Source: Olivibacter jilunii (lineage in GTDB: Bacteria; Bacteroidota; Bacteroidia; Sphingobacteriales; Sphingobacteriaceae). Taken from it: 64,000 nt of DNA. The position numbers and the translations under genes are program-made. Positions 35,920 through 45,600 of this stretch are shown here, piece after piece; positions within the stretch are counted from its first letter, which is position 1, and each line of letters starts with the position of its first letter. The notes beneath the pieces were generated by a model. It did not search any database and was not told the origin of the DNA. It saw only the letters and a list, made by a program, of their open reading frames with translations. The stretch covers positions 186,001 to 250,000 of the forward strand of contig NZ_LR027854.1 of assembly GCF_900607235.1 (NCBI RefSeq), written 5' to 3'.

Positions 35920-37794
35920 TTATAATACACCGACTGTAATACTGGAAGGATGCTTTTCGTCATGATAAATCCGATGAGTGGCTTTCTGAAAATCCTTGTT
36001 CTCTGCCTCTTTATAAATATCTATAAATTTCTGCGGATTACGATCGACCAAAGGAAACCACGAGTTTTGGATTTGGATCATGATACGATGCCCTTTTTTA
36101 AATGTATGTGCCACATCAGGCAGCGTATAGTTGACCGCCGTAACCGCTCCCGGTATAAAAGGTTCGGGCTTCTCAAAACTATTACGGAATTTTCCTCTCA
36201 GAACTTCGCCCCTAACTAGCATTTGATAACCACCTAGTAAGGTTCCTTTCGGATTAGGTTCCAAATTTGGCGTATCATCCGGATAAACATCGATTAATTT
36301 CACCACGTAATCTGCATCGGTTCCGGAGGTAGAGACTTTTAATTTCGCCATTAAAGGGCCTACCAACGTGATGTCTTCGGTCAAAATATCGCTTTGATAA
36401 ACCATGACATCAGGCCTTTTGGAAGCAAAACGCTGGTCGTCGATCATGTATTCTCTACTCCTTGATTGGTTAACTCCGTCCTGATAAGGAACCGGAGCAT
36501 TGGGATCACTTACATACTCGTCAAAACTATGCTGCTCTGTTGGTTTATGGAAACTTAATTTACCGTTAGATTGCAGATAAAGTTCTCTATTGGTACTTTC
36601 TTTCGGAGGCCAAGTATTAAAATGTTTCCATTTATTAGTTCCTGTCACAAAAACAGTTGCTTCTGCTGCATCAAACGAACCTACTCCCTTCAAATAATAA
36701 GTAAAAAAGGGTAATTCCAAATTCTTTTGGTACCAAGTACTAGTTTCCTGTCCAAAATGGATATCGCCGAAAAAGTCACCTTTGGACCGCACCCAACCTC
36801 CATGAAACCAAGGCCCCATGACGAGCCGGTTATTTGCCTTCGGACTGCGTTTTTCGATCGCTTTATAGGTATGAAGGGCACCATATGTATCCTCCGCATC
36901 AAAAAAACCGCCTACAACCATAACCGCTGGCTTGATATTGTCTAAGTGGTTAACAATCTCGCGTGCTTGCCAAAATGTATCCAGCGTTCCATGTTCCATA
37001 AGATCATTCCAGAATCGAATGCTATCTCCAAAATAACGCTCTTTAACATGTTTCAGAGCACCTATTTGCATAAAAAAACCGTAGTTATCATTCATATTAA
37101 ATTTAACTCGCTGTGGAGCATTCGCCGGTGTAACCGGTTTTGGTCTTGGAACACCAAAACTACTGTAGAAATTAAAGGCGTCTGCCAGAAACAACGCGCC
37201 GTTATGATGAAAATCGTCTCCCCTAAACCAATCAGTTACCGGTGCTTGTGGAGAAACGGCCTTCAATGCCGGATGTGCACCAGGTAAGGCCGCAGTTGAA
37301 TAAAAACCAGGATAAGAAATTCCATAGAGGCCGGCTTTCCCGTTGTTATGGTCAATATTCTTCAATAGCCAGTCGATCGTATCAAAGGTATCACTGCTTT
37401 CATCTATTTGATGCTTTTGTTTCTTTTCTTTGATATGCGGTCGGATATCCTCATAAACGCCTTCGCTCATCCATTTTCCCCTTACATCTTGATAAACAAA
37501 TATAAAACCCTCTTTAATAAACAAGGGATCTGGCCCTAAGGTATTTTTGTAATTATCTTCCCCATAAGGCGCAACTGTATAGGGTGTACGATTAATCAAA
37601 AAAGGGTACTTTTTGGTTGTGTCTTTTGGAATATAGATTGATGTGAACAGCTTAACGCCATCTCTCATAGGAATATAACGCTCAATTTTAGTATAATGCG
37701 CCCGAATATAAAGCGAGTCCTCATGCTGCTGCGCAAAAACGCTATTGAACAGAAAAAAAACAATAAAAAAGAAAGGGAGTCCTAATTTTATCAT
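35920..37794 (-). CDS. Secreted CocE/NonD-type hydrolase (S15 X-Pro dipeptidyl-peptidase family)
   Basis: The ATG at 37794 starts a clear signal peptide (MIKLGLPFFFIVFFLFNSVF, cleaved at FAQ); the TTG at 37830 is rejected. The product is 624 residues. An alpha/beta-hydrolase domain holds the nucleophile Ser in GLYGISYPGFYSTAA. The N-terminal YIPMRDGVKLFTSIYIPKD is typical of CocE. A C-terminal jelly-roll domain (PEPFIPGAVTAVNYTLPDVA, HTFKKGHRIMIQIQNSWFPL) completes the fold. Such enzymes hydrolyse acyl or glutaryl amides and peptides in the periplasm. Substrate unknown. Confidence 0.92.
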   Translation of the reverse strand: MIKLGLPFFFIVFFLFNSVFAQQHEDSLYIRAHYTKIERYIPMRDGVKLFTSIYIPKDTTKKYPFLINRTPYTVAPYGEDNYKNTLGPDPLFIKEGFIFVYQDVRGKWMSEGVYEDIRPHIKEKKQKHQIDESSDTFDTIDWLLKNIDHNNGKAGLYGISYPGFYSTAALPGAHPALKAVSPQAPVTDWFRGDDFHHNGALFLADAFNFYSSFGVPRPKPVTPANAPQRVKFNMNDNYGFFMQIGALKHVKERYFGDSIRFWNDLMEHGTLDTFWQAREIVNHLDNIKPAVMVVGGFFDAEDTYGALHTYKAIEKRSPKANNRLVMGPWFHGGWVRSKGDFFGDIHFGQETSTWYQKNLELPFFTYYLKGVGSFDAAEATVFVTGTNKWKHFNTWPPKESTNRELYLQSNGKLSFHKPTEQHSFDEYVSDPNAPVPYQDGVNQSRSREYMIDDQRFASKRPDVMVYQSDILTEDITLVGPLMAKLKVSTSGTDADYVVKLIDVYPDDTPNLEPNPKGTLLGGYQMLVRGEVLRGKFRNSFEKPEPFIPGAVTAVNYTLPDVAHTFKKGHRIMIQIQNSWFPLVDRNPQKFIDIYKEAENKDFQKATHRIYHDEKHPSSITVGVL

Positions 37795-38011
37795 ACGAAA
37801 AGCTTTTAAAAAGGTAAATATAGACAGCAATATACTTTAAACAAAGCAAAAAAGCACACAATTACTCTTTTACAAGAATTGGTTGCCAAATCAATAGATC
37901 ATTTTAAGTACGCTGTTTCCAGCCTTCGTATCCAAGCGTTTTAAAAAATTATATAAATCCATTCTTTCGTAATATAAAACATCCAATATTTTTTTTCTTA
38001 GCTTTGCAGAA

Positions 38012-38416
38012 GTGAAAAAGTTATTTGCTTTCATATTAACCTTTGTGTACCTCGGCATTGCCACAGGTTTCAGCACATACAGCCATTATTGCATGGATCG
38101 TTATGTGGAAACTTCTTTATGGAAAAAGGATATGAGCAAATGCGGTGTTTGCGGCATGAATAAAAGCAAACAAGCTTCCGAGAAAAACTGCTGCAAAGAA
38201 GAACACAAGCAGGTTAAACTCGAGAAAAAACACCAAGCTTCTCAAGTTGTTTATAAACAATTTAAACTTTTTCAAGCGATTGTACCAGCGCCTGCTTATG
38301 ACGTCTCGATGCACAAACCTGTGATCAATGTAATCACAGGACATCCCGTTAGCCATGCCCCACCCAATAAGGCTTATACGAGGCTGTATAGGCTGAATTG
38401 CACATACCTAATTTAA
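38012..38416 (+). CDS. HYC_CC_PP family protein, first gene of the metal-efflux locus
   Basis: 134 residues from a GTG start; no ATG fits. A signal peptide (FAFILTFVYLGIATGFSTYS) is followed by the family signature HYC (THYC-type SHYCMDRYVETS), CGVCGM, KNCCKEEHKQ and the late proline pair near SHAPP. HYC_CC_PP proteins occur in Bacteroidota beside CusA/CzcA pumps and may bind copper or silver through these Cys and His residues. The gene precedes the split cusA by 90 bp. Confidence 0.88.
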   Translation: MKKLFAFILTFVYLGIATGFSTYSHYCMDRYVETSLWKKDMSKCGVCGMNKSKQASEKNCCKEEHKQVKLEKKHQASQVVYKQFKLFQAIVPAPAYDVSMHKPVINVITGHPVSHAPPNKAYTRLYRLNCTYLI

Positions 38417-38506
38417 ACCTTCCATTCGATAAGCTGTTGGCATTAGTTCTGCAAACGGCTATTTTTCCCTTATAACTCATCATTTATAATTCATAACTAT
38501 ATTGCC

Positions 38507-39787
38507 ATGGTCCATCGCATTATCGACTGGTCGTTACGCAACCGTTTTATTGTATTAATTCTAAGCTTGGGTCTATTTGTTTGGGGTGTTTTTGCCGTAA
38601 AGAAGAACCCCATCGATGCCATCCCTGATTTATCTGAAAATCAAGTAATAGTGTTCACCGAATGGATGGGGCGCTCACCTCAATTGATCGAGGATCAAAT
38701 TACCTATCCGTTAGTGACTAACCTTCAAGGCTTACCACAAATCAAATACGTTCGAGGAAGTTCGATGTTCGGCATGAGTTTTATCTATGTCATTTTTGAA
38801 GACGACGTGGATATATATTGGGCACGCGAGCGAGTACTGGAGCGGCTCAGCACAGTAGGCAATACCCTTCCTGACGGTGTTACGCCCGGTTTAGGCCCAG
38901 ATGGTACGGGGGTGGGACATGTGCTTTGGTACACCTTAGAGGCCCCCAATATCGACTTAGGGGAACAACGTGCAATTCAGGATTGGTATGTAAAATTTGC
39001 CTTGCAGAATGTTCCCGGTGTAAGTGAAATTGCATCTTTCGGAGGATTTCAAAAGCAGTATCAAGTAACAATCGACCCTAATAAGCTTCTGTATTATAAG
39101 CTCTCTGCTGCTCAAGTGATTAATGCGATCAGGGCAAATAATAACGAAAGCGGGGGACGAAAATTTGAAATGAGTGACGTCGGTTATATAATCAAGACCA
39201 ACGGATACCTTCAGTCTGTAAAAGATATTGAACGTATACCTATAGGTAACCAGCAAGGTAACGCCATTTACTTATCAGACGTCGGTGTCGTACAAATGAC
39301 CGGCGAAGCGCGTTTGGGCATATTTGATCAAGATGGAGAGGGTGAGCGCGTAGGTGGTATTGTAGTGATGCGCTATGGTGAAAACGCGGCTGTTGTGACC
39401 GAACGTGTAAAAGAAAAAATGAAAGAGGTAGCTAAGGGGTTACCCGAGGGTGTAAAATTTGATATTATATATGATCGTGGCGAATTAATTCAGGAATCGG
39501 TAGATTCAATCAAGCATACACTTATTGAAGAAATGGCGGTTGTTTCACTGGTTGTCATACTCTTTTTATTTCATTGGCGAAGTGCGTTGAGTATTATCAT
39601 TCAAATCCCCATTACTATAGCTATCAGCTTTATCCTGTTGAATGCTTTCGATATCTCCTCTAACATCATGTCTTTGACAGGCATTGCCTTAGCCATCGGT
39701 GTCATAGTCGACAATGGGATCATTATGAGTGAAAATGCTTACAAACACCTCGCAGAGGAATACGCTATGAAAAACAAGAAAAGATAA
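38507..39787 (+). CDS. cusA: CusA/CzcA-type heavy-metal RND pump, N-terminal half (TM1-TM4)
   Basis: 426 residues. It starts normally (VHRIIDWSLRNRFIVLILSL) with the HME-RND hallmarks NPIDAIPDLSENQVIVFTEW and YPLVTNLQGLP. It contains the first periplasmic domain, then TM2-TM4 ending in IGVIVDNGIIMSEN (Asp 402, Asn 403, the single-Asp relay of metal pumps). It stops at a double TAA at 39785-39790, in the cytoplasmic loop. The rest of the pump is encoded in the +1 frame from 39792. Either the gene is broken by a one-base indel in the AAAAA run at 39770-39774, or the two halves are made separately and assemble. Confidence 0.93.
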   Translation: MVHRIIDWSLRNRFIVLILSLGLFVWGVFAVKKNPIDAIPDLSENQVIVFTEWMGRSPQLIEDQITYPLVTNLQGLPQIKYVRGSSMFGMSFIYVIFEDDVDIYWARERVLERLSTVGNTLPDGVTPGLGPDGTGVGHVLWYTLEAPNIDLGEQRAIQDWYVKFALQNVPGVSEIASFGGFQKQYQVTIDPNKLLYYKLSAAQVINAIRANNNESGGRKFEMSDVGYIIKTNGYLQSVKDIERIPIGNQQGNAIYLSDVGVVQMTGEARLGIFDQDGEGERVGGIVVMRYGENAAVVTERVKEKMKEVAKGLPEGVKFDIIYDRGELIQESVDSIKHTLIEEMAVVSLVVILFLFHWRSALSIIIQIPITIAISFILLNAFDISSNIMSLTGIALAIGVIVDNGIIMSENAYKHLAEEYAMKNKKR

Positions 39788-39791
39788 TAAC

Positions 39792-41726
39792 ATGAGCTGG
39801 ATAAAAAATTTATTTAAACGTACGCCGCAATGGATATCGGAGCAGAAACGCATTGAAATTATCGCTAAAAGCAGCAAGCAAGTCAGTCGAGGTGTGTTCT
39901 TTGCAACTATCATCATCATTACCTCATTCCTGCCCGTCTTTATGCTTACGGGGCAAGAAGGCAAACTCTTCCATCCTTTAGCTTTCACCAAAACCTTCAT
40001 CATGTTGGTAGATGCTTTATTGGTTATCACGTTAGCGCCGGTTTTGATTTCCTTCTTTATGAAGGGAAAGTTCAAACCCGACCAGGCAAACCCTGTCAAC
40101 CGGTTTCTGGAGAAAATATACGAGCCGATCATAGAAAAAGTACTCACTTGGCGTAAGACCACCTTGGCCATTAATATGATAGCATTGCTAATTACCATTC
40201 CTCTTTTGAAGAAATTAGGTACCGAGTTTATGCCCCCGCTCGACGAGCAGAGTATTCTTTTCATGCCGGTTACACTTCCCGATGTCAGCAACAGCGAAGC
40301 AAAACGTCTCCTCCAAGTGCAAGATAAAATAATAAAAAGCATCCCCGAAGTTGACAAAGTACTCGGTAAGGCAGGGAGGGCTAATACAGCAACGGACAAT
40401 GCACCTATAAGTATGATTGAAACGATTATCATGCTAAAGCCAAAGGACCAATGGCGCGAAGGGATGACAAAAGATCGACTAATTCAGGAACTGGACAAGA
40501 AATTGCAGATTCCCGGCGTAGTAAATGGTTGGACTCAACCTATCATCAACCGCATCAATATGCTGTCCACCGGGATCCGCACGGATGTCGGCATCAAAGT
40601 TTTCGGACAAAACCTAGACACCATTGCAGCGGTTTCCGAGCGAGTTAAAGCCGCACTGGAAGGCACTTCGGGCATTCAGGATCTATATGTGGAACCGGTG
40701 ACGGGCGGCAAATACCTCACCATTGACATCAAACGTGATGCCTTAGCTCGTTACGGACTCACTGTTGACGATGTAAATCAAACGATAGAAAGTGTGATCG
40801 GCGGGGAAACTATTGGCCAAACCATCGAAGGGAGAAGGCGGTTCAGTATCAATATTCGATTGGCGCAAGATTATCGAAATAGTTTAGCCCAACTTAATAG
40901 AGTGCCTTTGCAAAGTAGTTCTTTCGGCAACGTACCGTTAGGTTCGGTGGCCAATCTTCGTTTCGAAAATGGCCCTCCGATGATTACTTCTGATAATGCT
41001 TTACTTCGTGGAGCTGTTATGTTTAATGTACGCGACCGCGACTTAGGAAGCACGGTTAAAGAAGCTGTTGAAAAACTAAATGCTTCCGGAGGTATTCTGC
41101 CAACGGGATACTTTTTGGAATGGAGTGGACAATACGAGAATTTGATACGCGGACAGCAAACATTATTATGGATTGCACCAATTGTACTCATTATTATCTT
41201 TTTCGCTCTGTATTTCGCTTTTCACTCTTTAAGAGAGGCTTTTCTAAGTCTAATAACTATACCTTTTGCCCTCATAGGTGGCGCCTATATGATTTATTTC
41301 TGGGGAGTTCATCTTTCTGTGGCCGTAGCTGTGGGGTTTATTGCTTTATTTGGTATTGCTGTAGAAACGGGAATTGTGATGGTCATTTATCTCAATGATG
41401 CTATGCAACAATTGGTAAAAGAAAAAGGCAATAGCCGTGATACTATCACAAACAAGGACTTAAGAACATATGTCATACAGGGTGCAGCAAAACGACTTCG
41501 TCCGAAAATCATGACAGTATGCGTTTCGCTTTTCGGACTTTTACCCGTGTTGTGGGCAACAGGGGTGGGCACGGACGTCATGCGACCGATTGTACTACCA
41601 ATGATTGGCGGCGTACTTACCTCTTCGACACATATTTTATTGGTTACACCACTCATATTTTTAATGACCAAAGAATACGAGTTACGCAAATATGGAAAAT
41701 TGGAAATTTATGATGCGAAGCATTAA
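39792..41726 (+). CDS. cusA: CusA/CzcA-type heavy-metal RND pump, C-terminal half (TM5-TM12)
   Basis: 644 residues from an ATG only 1 bp after the second stop of the N-terminal half. It opens with a short hydrophilic linker (MSWIKNLFKRTPQWISEQKR) and resumes exactly where CusA should: SRGVFFATIIIITSFLPVFM (TM5). It then carries the second periplasmic domain (FMPPLDEQSILFMPVTLPDV), TM8-TM12 and VCVSLFGLLPVLWATGVGTD. A purine-rich AAGAAAAG 8-15 bp upstream could serve as ribosome binding site. Together the halves equal one normal pump (about 1070 residues). The substrate is probably Cu(I)/Ag(I), or Zn/Co if CzcA-like. Confidence 0.93.
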   Translation: MSWIKNLFKRTPQWISEQKRIEIIAKSSKQVSRGVFFATIIIITSFLPVFMLTGQEGKLFHPLAFTKTFIMLVDALLVITLAPVLISFFMKGKFKPDQANPVNRFLEKIYEPIIEKVLTWRKTTLAINMIALLITIPLLKKLGTEFMPPLDEQSILFMPVTLPDVSNSEAKRLLQVQDKIIKSIPEVDKVLGKAGRANTATDNAPISMIETIIMLKPKDQWREGMTKDRLIQELDKKLQIPGVVNGWTQPIINRINMLSTGIRTDVGIKVFGQNLDTIAAVSERVKAALEGTSGIQDLYVEPVTGGKYLTIDIKRDALARYGLTVDDVNQTIESVIGGETIGQTIEGRRRFSINIRLAQDYRNSLAQLNRVPLQSSSFGNVPLGSVANLRFENGPPMITSDNALLRGAVMFNVRDRDLGSTVKEAVEKLNASGGILPTGYFLEWSGQYENLIRGQQTLLWIAPIVLIIIFFALYFAFHSLREAFLSLITIPFALIGGAYMIYFWGVHLSVAVAVGFIALFGIAVETGIVMVIYLNDAMQQLVKEKGNSRDTITNKDLRTYVIQGAAKRLRPKIMTVCVSLFGLLPVLWATGVGTDVMRPIVLPMIGGVLTSSTHILLVTPLIFLMTKEYELRKYGKLEIYDAKH

Positions 41727-42996
41727 AATATCGACATACCAAAAGCGAGTCATACTGTTAAGTATGATAATTTGCTTTCTCATTAATAAAACTCGTGGGC
41801 AAACGGCACAAGCTGAAATATTGTCTTTAGACACTATTTTAACACGTATCGAGCAACAGAACATCAAACTGAGAGCTTACGACTTAAGAAGTAAGGGCTT
41901 TTCCTATCGTGCCAAGGCATCAACTGGATGGATGGCACCTATGGTAGGCGCAGGAACCTTTATGACACCTTATCCCGGGCAGCAAATCATGGAAGATAGT
42001 GACAAAGGTTCGATTATGTTTAACATTGAACAGGAGATCCCTAATCCAAGCAAGCAAAAGGCAAATAGTAGATATATTGCCTCACAAGGCGCTTCAGAGA
42101 CAGCCAAACGGGCAGTCAATCTCAACGATTTGAGAGCGCAAGCAAAAAGCCTCTACTATACGTGGCTAATTGCCGAAAAACGCATACAGTTGCTCAACGA
42201 TAACGAGAAGATCATTCAAAGCATGAAACAACTGGAAGCGATACGCTATGAATATAACCAATCGCAATTGGGCAATGTATTTAAAACGGATGCGCAACTG
42301 GAAGAGAACCGGAATATGTTGCGCATGCAAGAAGCAGAAATTGCACGTTCTAGGGCTTGGCTTAATAGCTTGATGAACGTTCCAGGAGATATCAAATTCA
42401 AAATTGATACCAACTCGACTCCCACTTTTGAGCCTGTAGCTCTCCTCGACACCTTACTACTAGCGACACGTCGACAGGACATACAAAAGATGAATGCCGA
42501 TATGCAAACCATGCGGTATGGGATTGATGCGATGAAACAAGAAAGAAAACCTGATTTCAAAATCCGTTTTGATCACATGAGCCCTTTAGGAAAAATGATG
42601 CCCAACGCATATAGTGTAATGGGAATGATAAGCATACCGATTGCACCTTGGAGCAGTAAAATGTATAAGAACGAAACGAAGGCTATGCAATTTGAACTTG
42701 ACGCGATGCAAGCAGAGCGAAAAAGCATGTTGTTGGAGAGCCAAGGGATGTTATATGGCATGCAGGCAGAGATCAAAACAATGAAGGAACGAATTGATCG
42801 AATTGCGAAAAAGATAATCCCGGCACTTGAACGATCCATGGAAACTAACTTTCAGTCCTATCGCGAAAACAAACAAGATCTTCCGGTAGTACTGGCAGAC
42901 TGGGAAGCACTGAACATGATGAAAAACACCCTGTTAGATGAGCAACTAAAGCTGTATTTAATGATTGCAAACTATGAAAAGGAACTCTTTAATTAA
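41692..42996 (+). CDS. TolC-family outer-membrane channel of the metal pump (CusC/CzcC role)
   Basis: 434 residues from the ATG at 41692; ATGs at 41710 and 41713 give a shorter and more usual signal peptide (MRSIKISTYQKRVILLSMII). All starts overlap the 3' end of the pump gene. The OEP-type helices are seen in ILTRIEQQNIKLRAYDLRSK, AKSLYYTWLIAEKRIQLLND and SQLGNVFKTDAQLEENRNML. Methionine is strikingly frequent (for example HMSPLGKMMPNAYSVMGMIS), which fits a thioether route for Cu(I)/Ag(I). It ends inside the start of the first adaptor gene. Confidence 0.9.
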   Translation: MENWKFMMRSIKISTYQKRVILLSMIICFLINKTRGQTAQAEILSLDTILTRIEQQNIKLRAYDLRSKGFSYRAKASTGWMAPMVGAGTFMTPYPGQQIMEDSDKGSIMFNIEQEIPNPSKQKANSRYIASQGASETAKRAVNLNDLRAQAKSLYYTWLIAEKRIQLLNDNEKIIQSMKQLEAIRYEYNQSQLGNVFKTDAQLEENRNMLRMQEAEIARSRAWLNSLMNVPGDIKFKIDTNSTPTFEPVALLDTLLLATRRQDIQKMNADMQTMRYGIDAMKQERKPDFKIRFDHMSPLGKMMPNAYSVMGMISIPIAPWSSKMYKNETKAMQFELDAMQAERKSMLLESQGMLYGMQAEIKTMKERIDRIAKKIIPALERSMETNFQSYRENKQDLPVVLADWEALNMMKNTLLDEQLKLYLMIANYEKELFN

Positions 42997-44206
42997 CTTA
43001 TACAGTTTGGGCCTGTTTTTGCTTACTTTAGGTTGTTCGTCAGCACAACGAGAAACAGGTCACGCAGCTTCGCATGACCATTCACAAATAGACTCGGGTA
43101 TCCGTGAGCTGACAAGGCCTACTAATCAAGCAATAGTGACCCATGCAGCTACGGTGGAAGCAGAAGCGGGCATGAAAGTTTTCCCGGTACACATAACAGG
43201 GCGAGTGAACTATGACAGCAAAAATAATACTGCTGTCAGCAGCCGGGTAGCTGGTCGGCTGGAACATATATATGTGAAATATAACTTTCAGCCAGTTAAA
43301 AAAGGGCAGCTACTCTTTGAAATATATTCTCCTGAACTGGTAGCCGCGCAACGGGAGCTTTTGTTATTGCAGAAATCGGAAGAACAGAAACTACAATCTT
43401 CTGCTATTCAAAAGCTTCAGTATCTAGGAATGACTTTTGGGCAGATACAGCAGCTCATTAAAAGCAAACAGGTAGCCTATCGCGTGCCGATTTACAGTCC
43501 TGCCAGCGGTTATATTGTCGAAAAAAATGGAACGGTGCCCATTACGAATGCGGGCAGTCTGACTTCTGTAACGAAGGAGGAAAGCGCCATGGCCAATATG
43601 GGATCCACTCCTACTCCCAGCGCTCCTACCAATACAGGTCAGCAGCAGGCATCGAATTCCTTACTGATGCGCGAAGGGCAATATGTCACCGCCGGACAAG
43701 CTATTTTTACCATTTATAAAAACAATGAACTGCTAGCTGAATTTGCTATTCCGCCTTTTTGGGCGCTCAAAGTTAATAAAGGCAAAAAAATATTATTCAA
43801 AAGTGTAGACAACCCTGATCTATTATATCAAGCGACTATTGGTCTTATCCAGCCAACTTTCAATAATGGCGAAAATTTTACTGTGGCAAGAATATACTTA
43901 AAAAACAGCAAATTCCCGGTAGGTCAACTTCTAACGGGAACCATTGCCGTTACGGAAAACCATGGTTATTGGCTGCCTAAAACGGCCGTAGTATCCTTGG
44001 GAAACAAAAGTATTATTTTTAAACAAGAAGCAAACACATTCCTTCCTGTCCCGGTAGAAGTTGGAGTTCGTACGGAGGAAAAGGTGCAGATACTCACACA
44101 TATCGCGTCTTGGCAAATTGCCAAACACGGTGCTTATTTAGTAGACAGCGAAGATTTTATTATAGCAAATAAAACACCTGGCAATGAGTTATCCAACGGT
44201 GAATAA
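42974..44206 (+). CDS. CusB/CzcB-type efflux adaptor lipoprotein 1
   Basis: Using the ATG at 42974, the product is 410 residues and starts with a lipobox (LGLFLLTLGCSS, Cys 21), followed by a His-rich segment HAASHDHSQ. The adaptor core is present: GRVNYDSKNNTAVSSRVAGR, LEHIYVKYNFQPVKKGQLLF and the return lipoyl half VPIYSPASGYIVEKNGTVPI. A Ser/Thr/Pro/Gln-rich insertion (about residues 200-225) lies inside the lipoyl region. It overlaps the TolC gene by 23 bp. Together with the second adaptor it should join the pump to the outer-membrane channel. Confidence 0.9.
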   Translation: MKRNSLINLYSLGLFLLTLGCSSAQRETGHAASHDHSQIDSGIRELTRPTNQAIVTHAATVEAEAGMKVFPVHITGRVNYDSKNNTAVSSRVAGRLEHIYVKYNFQPVKKGQLLFEIYSPELVAAQRELLLLQKSEEQKLQSSAIQKLQYLGMTFGQIQQLIKSKQVAYRVPIYSPASGYIVEKNGTVPITNAGSLTSVTKEESAMANMGSTPTPSAPTNTGQQQASNSLLMREGQYVTAGQAIFTIYKNNELLAEFAIPPFWALKVNKGKKILFKSVDNPDLLYQATIGLIQPTFNNGENFTVARIYLKNSKFPVGQLLTGTIAVTENHGYWLPKTAVVSLGNKSIIFKQEANTFLPVPVEVGVRTEEKVQILTHIASWQIAKHGAYLVDSEDFIIANKTPGNELSNGE

Positions 44207-44277
44207 ATACATTAAGACGAAAGGAGTAGTATTCATGGATATCTATGCGGCCATTAACAAGGACTAATCATTCACAT

Positions 44278-45474
44278 ATGAATAGAAAAAAATTTATACA
44301 GGTCTTATTGTTGACATCAGCAATGCCTTCACTCTTATGGGTGGCATGCAACAAGCAAAAGGGGCAACAGACAACAGCAGTCGAAGCTACTTTTACATGC
44401 CCCATGCACCCGCAGATTGTACAGGACCATCCTGGCACCTGCCCCGTTTGCGGAATGGATTTAGTACCATTTGATAAAAACAATAAAGATAAATTTCTCA
44501 CTTTAAGTGCTGATCAACAAGCACTAGCGAATATAACCTCCATGGCTGTTGGTATCGGTAGTTTAAATAATTACACGGCTATAAGTGGAAGGCTTACCGT
44601 TAATCCAGAACAAACAAACTATATCAGCAGCCGAAACGCAGGCAGGATTGAGGATTTATACATTAAAGAAACCGGTATTCCCGTTAAACGAGGTCAGGCA
44701 ATTTTCCGATTATATAGTGAGCAACTGCTAGCTTTACAAGAAGAATTCCTAATGACCCATAAGCAAACAATCGAGTTTTCCAACGATCAACGATTCGCCG
44801 ATATCTTTAAAGCTGCAAAACAAAAGCTGCTATTATATGGACAAACTGAATCACAATTAGCCTCCCTGCTTAAGGATGGGAAATCATCGCCTTATATAAC
44901 GTTCTATGCGCCAAGCAGTGGCATTGTAGCGGAGCTCTTCGTTACCGAAGGCCAATACCTAGACGAAGGCAGCTCTATACTCCGCTTAGAGGGCTACGAC
45001 ACGATGTGGGTGGAAGCTGATATTTATCCAAGAGAAGCAGCATATATTAAGGAAGGAGAGGAATTGAAAGTGCTTGCAAACGGTGACCCAAATAATTTAC
45101 TGACAACGAAAGTGCAGTTTATTACCCCAAATTATCAGAGCAACACCCAAATTATGCAACTACGAGGCTCAATATCAAACAAAGGTCATCTATTGCAAGT
45201 TGGTATGCCGGCCACCATCTTGTTACCAAAGGGGGAACAAAACAAAGTTCTAATGGTGCCCAGCAAGGCAATCATCCGCGAAGAGAATCAAAGCCATGTG
45301 TGGATAGCTAGTGGTGGCGGGAAATTCGAACCACGATTTGTCGAAACGGGCACTGAATCTTTTGACGACACTGAAATTATTGCCGGTCTTACCCCTGGAG
45401 AAAAGGTTGTAGTGAGTGGAGCTTACCTTTTGTATAGCGAGTACGTATTAAAGAAAGGAGCGCTTGTTAATTAG
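44278..45474 (+). CDS. CusB-type efflux adaptor 2 with heavy-metal-binding domain
   Basis: From the ATG at 44278 (MNRKKFIQVLLLTSAMPSLL, a lipoprotein-like WVACNKQ) the product is 398 residues. Residues 41-65 form the heavy-metal-binding domain TFTCPMHPQIVQDHPGTCPV then CGMDLVPF, with two Cys, two Met and His ligands. The adaptor core follows: AGRIEDLYIKETGIPVKRGQ and ITFYAPSSGIVAELFVTEGQ. Two CusB-like proteins in one locus recall heteromeric adaptors. The metal-binding domain may hand Cu(I)/Ag(I) to the pump. Confidence 0.92.
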   Translation: MNRKKFIQVLLLTSAMPSLLWVACNKQKGQQTTAVEATFTCPMHPQIVQDHPGTCPVCGMDLVPFDKNNKDKFLTLSADQQALANITSMAVGIGSLNNYTAISGRLTVNPEQTNYISSRNAGRIEDLYIKETGIPVKRGQAIFRLYSEQLLALQEEFLMTHKQTIEFSNDQRFADIFKAAKQKLLLYGQTESQLASLLKDGKSSPYITFYAPSSGIVAELFVTEGQYLDEGSSILRLEGYDTMWVEADIYPREAAYIKEGEELKVLANGDPNNLLTTKVQFITPNYQSNTQIMQLRGSISNKGHLLQVGMPATILLPKGEQNKVLMVPSKAIIREENQSHVWIASGGGKFEPRFVETGTESFDDTEIIAGLTPGEKVVVSGAYLLYSEYVLKKGALVN

Positions 45475-45600
45475 TCAGTAAAAACGAATTTTATTAACTT
45501 CACTTCAATGGTATTTATGCGCTCACTATGTTCGATTATCCATGTTTTTCTGCATTAAAAAACGGATCTATTTTAATAACTAATAAAATAACAAAACAAT

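Noticed and set aside
37999-38006. TAGCTTTG, a perfect -7 box match before the HYC_CC_PP gene
   Set aside because: It ends 5 bp before the GTG start, so a transcript from it would begin at or after the start codon. The signal peptide requires that start, so the match is probably chance.
44207-44277. Possible extra N-terminal residues of the second CusB adaptor
   Set aside because: The upstream frame adds an improbable polar segment before a good lipoprotein signal. The ATG at 44278 is preferred.
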